Source of the DNA: an uncultured Clostridia bacterium
GTDB lineage: Bacteria; Bacillota_A; Clostridia; Oscillospirales; Oscillospiraceae
NCBI GenBank assembly: GCA_946059285.1
Contig: CAMGMW010000046.1
Span: 1-8,368 of the forward strand
Length of the DNA: 8,368 nt
Reading direction: 5' to 3'
This document shows positions 6,666-8,368 of this stretch, piece after piece. Both the position numbers and the translations under genes were made by a program. Numbering within the stretch: position 1 is the first letter of the stretch; every line of letters starts with the position of its first letter. The notes below the pieces were generated by a model. That model saw only the letters and a program-made list of their open reading frames with translations. It was not told the origin of the DNA and did no database searches.

Positions 6666-7910
6666 CTACTCAACCTCCCGTAGTAATCGGATTCCGCTTT
6701 TTCCAGTTGCCATCAAGCAAGCTGTAATTGCCCCGACATTCATAGCAAAAAAGAGTGCTGCGGCCATGGCATATTGGGTGGCAGTCTCTTGGACAAACAG
6801 GATGAGAATTGTTCCAATAGCTGCGCCAACCAAAAACATCAGACATATCTCGACGAATACCATAATGACCGTTTCAATGCGTTTTGTACCAAGAGATCGT
6901 GCAATGGCAAATTCCCGCCTTCGGATATGAATATAGAAAAAACCTGCGGCAGCACCAATCATGACCTCTATGCAGGCAAAAATTGGTTTTAGTCGATACA
7001 GTGTTTGCAAATTTCGATTCAAAGCATTCAGTGTTTCGCGGAGTGTTTCATCATGAACTGTTACGGCAAACTGCTGATATCGGAGAACTGGAGAATTGTT
7101 AATTTCTTCCTGATGCCCGGAGGGGTCTACATTTGCGAAGTGACGCATCAGTATTTGCCGGAATTCGTCCAGCTCATGATTATCGCGCACTGTTGCGCTC
7201 AAGCTATCCCCCGTAATCTTCCCATCCAGTTCTGTTTGTACTGCGGCAACGCAGCTGAATGGGCAATAGATCGTTTGAGATTTCGACGAATACGTCCCAG
7301 CAATTTCGAGCGAAATCTGTGTGGAAGCTTCACCGGTCACAGCAGGCGACATCTGAACCGTCAATATGACATTACCATTATTATCAGTATCTTGCGACAG
7401 TTCTTCTGCCGCTGCGGTTGAAACGAGACACACCGCTTTATTTGAGGTAAAAATTGATTCGTCATATCCCTCAAAATAAGTAATCGAATTTCCTGAAACG
7501 GGTGTCAATTCCGATGCGGCATCAACAGAAGTAATGCCAATCAGCTTTTGCCGACTCGAAAAGCCCGTCCCTTGACTGTAATAGACAGATGCTTTCAGGC
7601 AAACATCCTTCACATAGGAGGAAAATGCTTTTTCCTGAAGCTCCCCGCCATAGGCATATTTGTCAGAGAGAAAGTAGTTGATAATATAGTCTGTAATTTT
7701 CAGGTCATCGGTTTTCGTGCCAGTAAGATTGGATACGACGACAGTTACGGGAATCACTGCGTAGGCGCTCTCCATATCCTGTTCTTTCTGGCAAATGAAT
7801 CCATCAAAGAGAGTAAAAAATGCACAAAGGAAAGCTATCAGCAATACAATGCTCACCGTCTGCCAAACGCCGCGCTTTAAGCGCACCTTTTCGTAAAAGA
7901 AAACGATCAT
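6666..7910 (-). CDS. FtsX-type ABC transporter permease, smaller partner
   Basis: Membrane protein of 414 residues with the same four-helix plan as the larger permease. A first helix lies at about 16-36, followed by an extracytoplasmic region of about 270 residues, then helices at about 309-327, 347-372 and 381-402. The intracellular coupling segment is RRREFAIARSLGTKR (330-344), a clear FtsX-family signature. The extracytoplasmic part is not obviously a canonical MacB periplasmic core domain, and I cannot assign it. ATG 7910 has GGAG nine bases upstream and starts only about 20 bases after a strong hairpin. The stop (TAG 6668-6666) is one base before the ATPase start. It probably forms a heterodimer with the 682-residue permease on a dimer of the intervening ATPase. 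Regulation appears to depend on readthrough from the secreted-protein gene upstream, since there is little room for an independent promoter. Confidence 0.85.
   Translation of the reverse strand: MIVFFYEKVRLKRGVWQTVSIVLLIAFLCAFFTLFDGFICQKEQDMESAYAVIPVTVVVSNLTGTKTDDLKITDYIINYFLSDKYAYGGELQEKAFSSYVKDVCLKASVYYSQGTGFSSRQKLIGITSVDAASELTPVSGNSITYFEGYDESIFTSNKAVCLVSTAAAEELSQDTDNNGNVILTVQMSPAVTGEASTQISLEIAGTYSSKSQTIYCPFSCVAAVQTELDGKITGDSLSATVRDNHELDEFRQILMRHFANVDPSGHQEEINNSPVLRYQQFAVTVHDETLRETLNALNRNLQTLYRLKPIFACIEVMIGAAAGFFYIHIRRREFAIARSLGTKRIETVIMVFVEICLMFLVGAAIGTILILFVQETATQYAMAAALFFAMNVGAITACLMATGKSGIRLLREVE
6674..6679 (-). promoter_or_regulatory. Ribosome binding site deciding the ATPase start
   Basis: GGGAGG on the minus strand ends nine bases before ATG 6664. 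The in-frame TTG at 6673 follows it with no spacer and so cannot use it, which supports the 224-residue form. Confidence 0.8.
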
Positions 7911-7919
7911 TTAACTGCA

Positions 7920-7923
7920 CTCC
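7920..7923 (-). promoter_or_regulatory. Ribosome binding site of the smaller permease
   Basis: GGAG on the minus strand, nine bases before ATG 7910. It begins about ten bases after the end of the upstream hairpin, so folding of that hairpin should leave it accessible. Confidence 0.6.
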
Positions 7924-7932
7924 AATAATGCA

Positions 7933-7971
7933 AGCAGCGGCATGGGAGAAATATTCACCCATGCCGCTGCT
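7933..7971 (-). terminator. Strong hairpin between the secreted-protein gene and the ABC operon
   Basis: Perfect 14-bp inverted repeat, AGCAGCGGCATGGG and CCCATGCCGCTGCT, around an 11-base loop (7947-7957). It lies ten bases after the TAA stop of the secreted-protein gene and 22 bases before ATG 7910. The minus-strand tail TTGCATTATT is only moderately T-rich. It could be a partial terminator, or an mRNA-stabilising end that keeps the small protein's transcript more abundant than the transporter's. Confidence 0.65.
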
Positions 7972-7981
7972 CAGCTGTCAC

Positions 7982-8368
7982 TTACTTATCTGTCAGAACC
8001 GGGAAAACAGACTGGGGCAGGATGCAATGCCCATTACCGGGGCAGCTGTAATGATCCCAATAGCCAGTAGTACGCCCGCACTGGAGACAAGAATGCTCAT
8101 AGCGGACATAATGGAGGCTGCCGGAATGATAATTGTTTCCTGTGTAGGAATAACTACTCATTGTATGAGAGACGGTTGAAGAGGCACCATTTCCCAAATA
8201 GCTATTAGTGCACCCCGAAACAGTGCAGTAATACACGGGATAGACAGTCTTCAGATGAGTTTCATCATCAATCGGAATATATGTAGTATCATAATGGTCA
8301 AGACGCCACTGATGGGTATGCATTGTGGCAACTTCTTCATGAGTTTCAGCGGCGAAAGCCTGTGTCGG
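7982..8368 (-). CDS. Small secreted Cys/His-rich protein, 5' end outside window
   Basis: The open frame enters from the window edge and shows 128 residues before TAA. The visible N-terminus PTQAFA-AETHEE looks like the end of a Sec signal peptide with an AFA/AE cleavage site, so the true start lies upstream. The inner ATG at 8323 falls within the mature protein. The predicted mature part is about 122 residues, with six cysteines in pairs (CTVSGC, CLQC, CPGNGHC) and at least ten histidines, plus many Tyr, Ser and Gly. It has no membrane segment. The CxxC pair followed by a CxxxxxC pair suggests metal binding or disulfides. I cannot name a family. A short stretch, NNYHSGSLH, loosely recalls the NYHHGS region of lactococcin 972 from memory, but this is weak. 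It sits directly upstream of an FtsX-type ABC operon and could be its substrate, a bacteriocin-like peptide, or an exported partner. Confidence 0.7.
   Translation of the reverse strand, partial: PTQAFAAETHEEVATMHTHQWRLDHYDTTYIPIDDETHLKTVYPVYYCTVSGCTNSYLGNGASSTVSHTMSSYSYTGNNYHSGSLHYVRYEHSCLQCGRTTGYWDHYSCPGNGHCILPQSVFPVLTDK

Noticed and set aside
7371..7388. DTDNNGNVI in the smaller permease (residues 174-182) resembling an EF-hand or dockerin calcium loop
   Set aside because: The acidic residue at loop position 12 is missing, there is no paired loop, and the match is too short to support calcium binding.

Overview
The window reads as chromosomal DNA of a low-to-mid GC Gram-positive anaerobe, most likely a gut Clostridia relative. 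This is inferred from strong AGGAGG-type Shine-Dalgarno sequences before almost every gene, tight same-strand operons with 1-8 base junctions, and the style of the transporter and secreted proteins. No rRNA, tRNA or housekeeping marker is present to fix the taxonomy. Every gene I can support lies on the minus strand, so transcription runs from high to low coordinates.

Region A (8368 to 3945) looks like one operon. It begins, cut by the window edge, with a small secreted protein rich in cysteine and histidine (8368-7982). A perfect 14-bp hairpin follows. Next come three genes of a MacB/FtsX-type ABC system: a 414-aa permease (7910-6666), a 224-aa ATPase (6664-5990) and a 682-aa permease (5993-3945). 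The two permeases are of unequal size and share one ATPase, so the likely assembly is a heterodimeric permease on an ATPase dimer. Systems of this kind extrude peptides or lipoproteins, or give resistance to antimicrobial peptides. The small secreted protein upstream is a candidate substrate, bacteriocin-like peptide or partner.

Region B (3944 to 3801) is a 144-base intergenic stretch with a perfect 13-bp hairpin and no convincing promoter.

Region C (3800 to about 347) is an Opp/Dpp-type importer operon in the order permease B, permease C, ATPase D, ATPase F. No substrate-binding protein is in the window. The last gene is broken: it is a good Opp/Dpp ATPase through the LSGGQRQR signature and the ARAL that follows, then abruptly stops resembling one. 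The Walker B, D-loop, H-loop and C-terminal domain are all missing.

Region D (about 345 to 1) is a different, unrecognised reading frame on the same strand, open for 115 codons to the window edge and coding-like. The ATPase has therefore been joined to an unrelated gene within a few bases of position 345. This could be a mobile-element insertion, a deletion or rearrangement, or a chimeric assembly join. The sequence alone cannot separate these.
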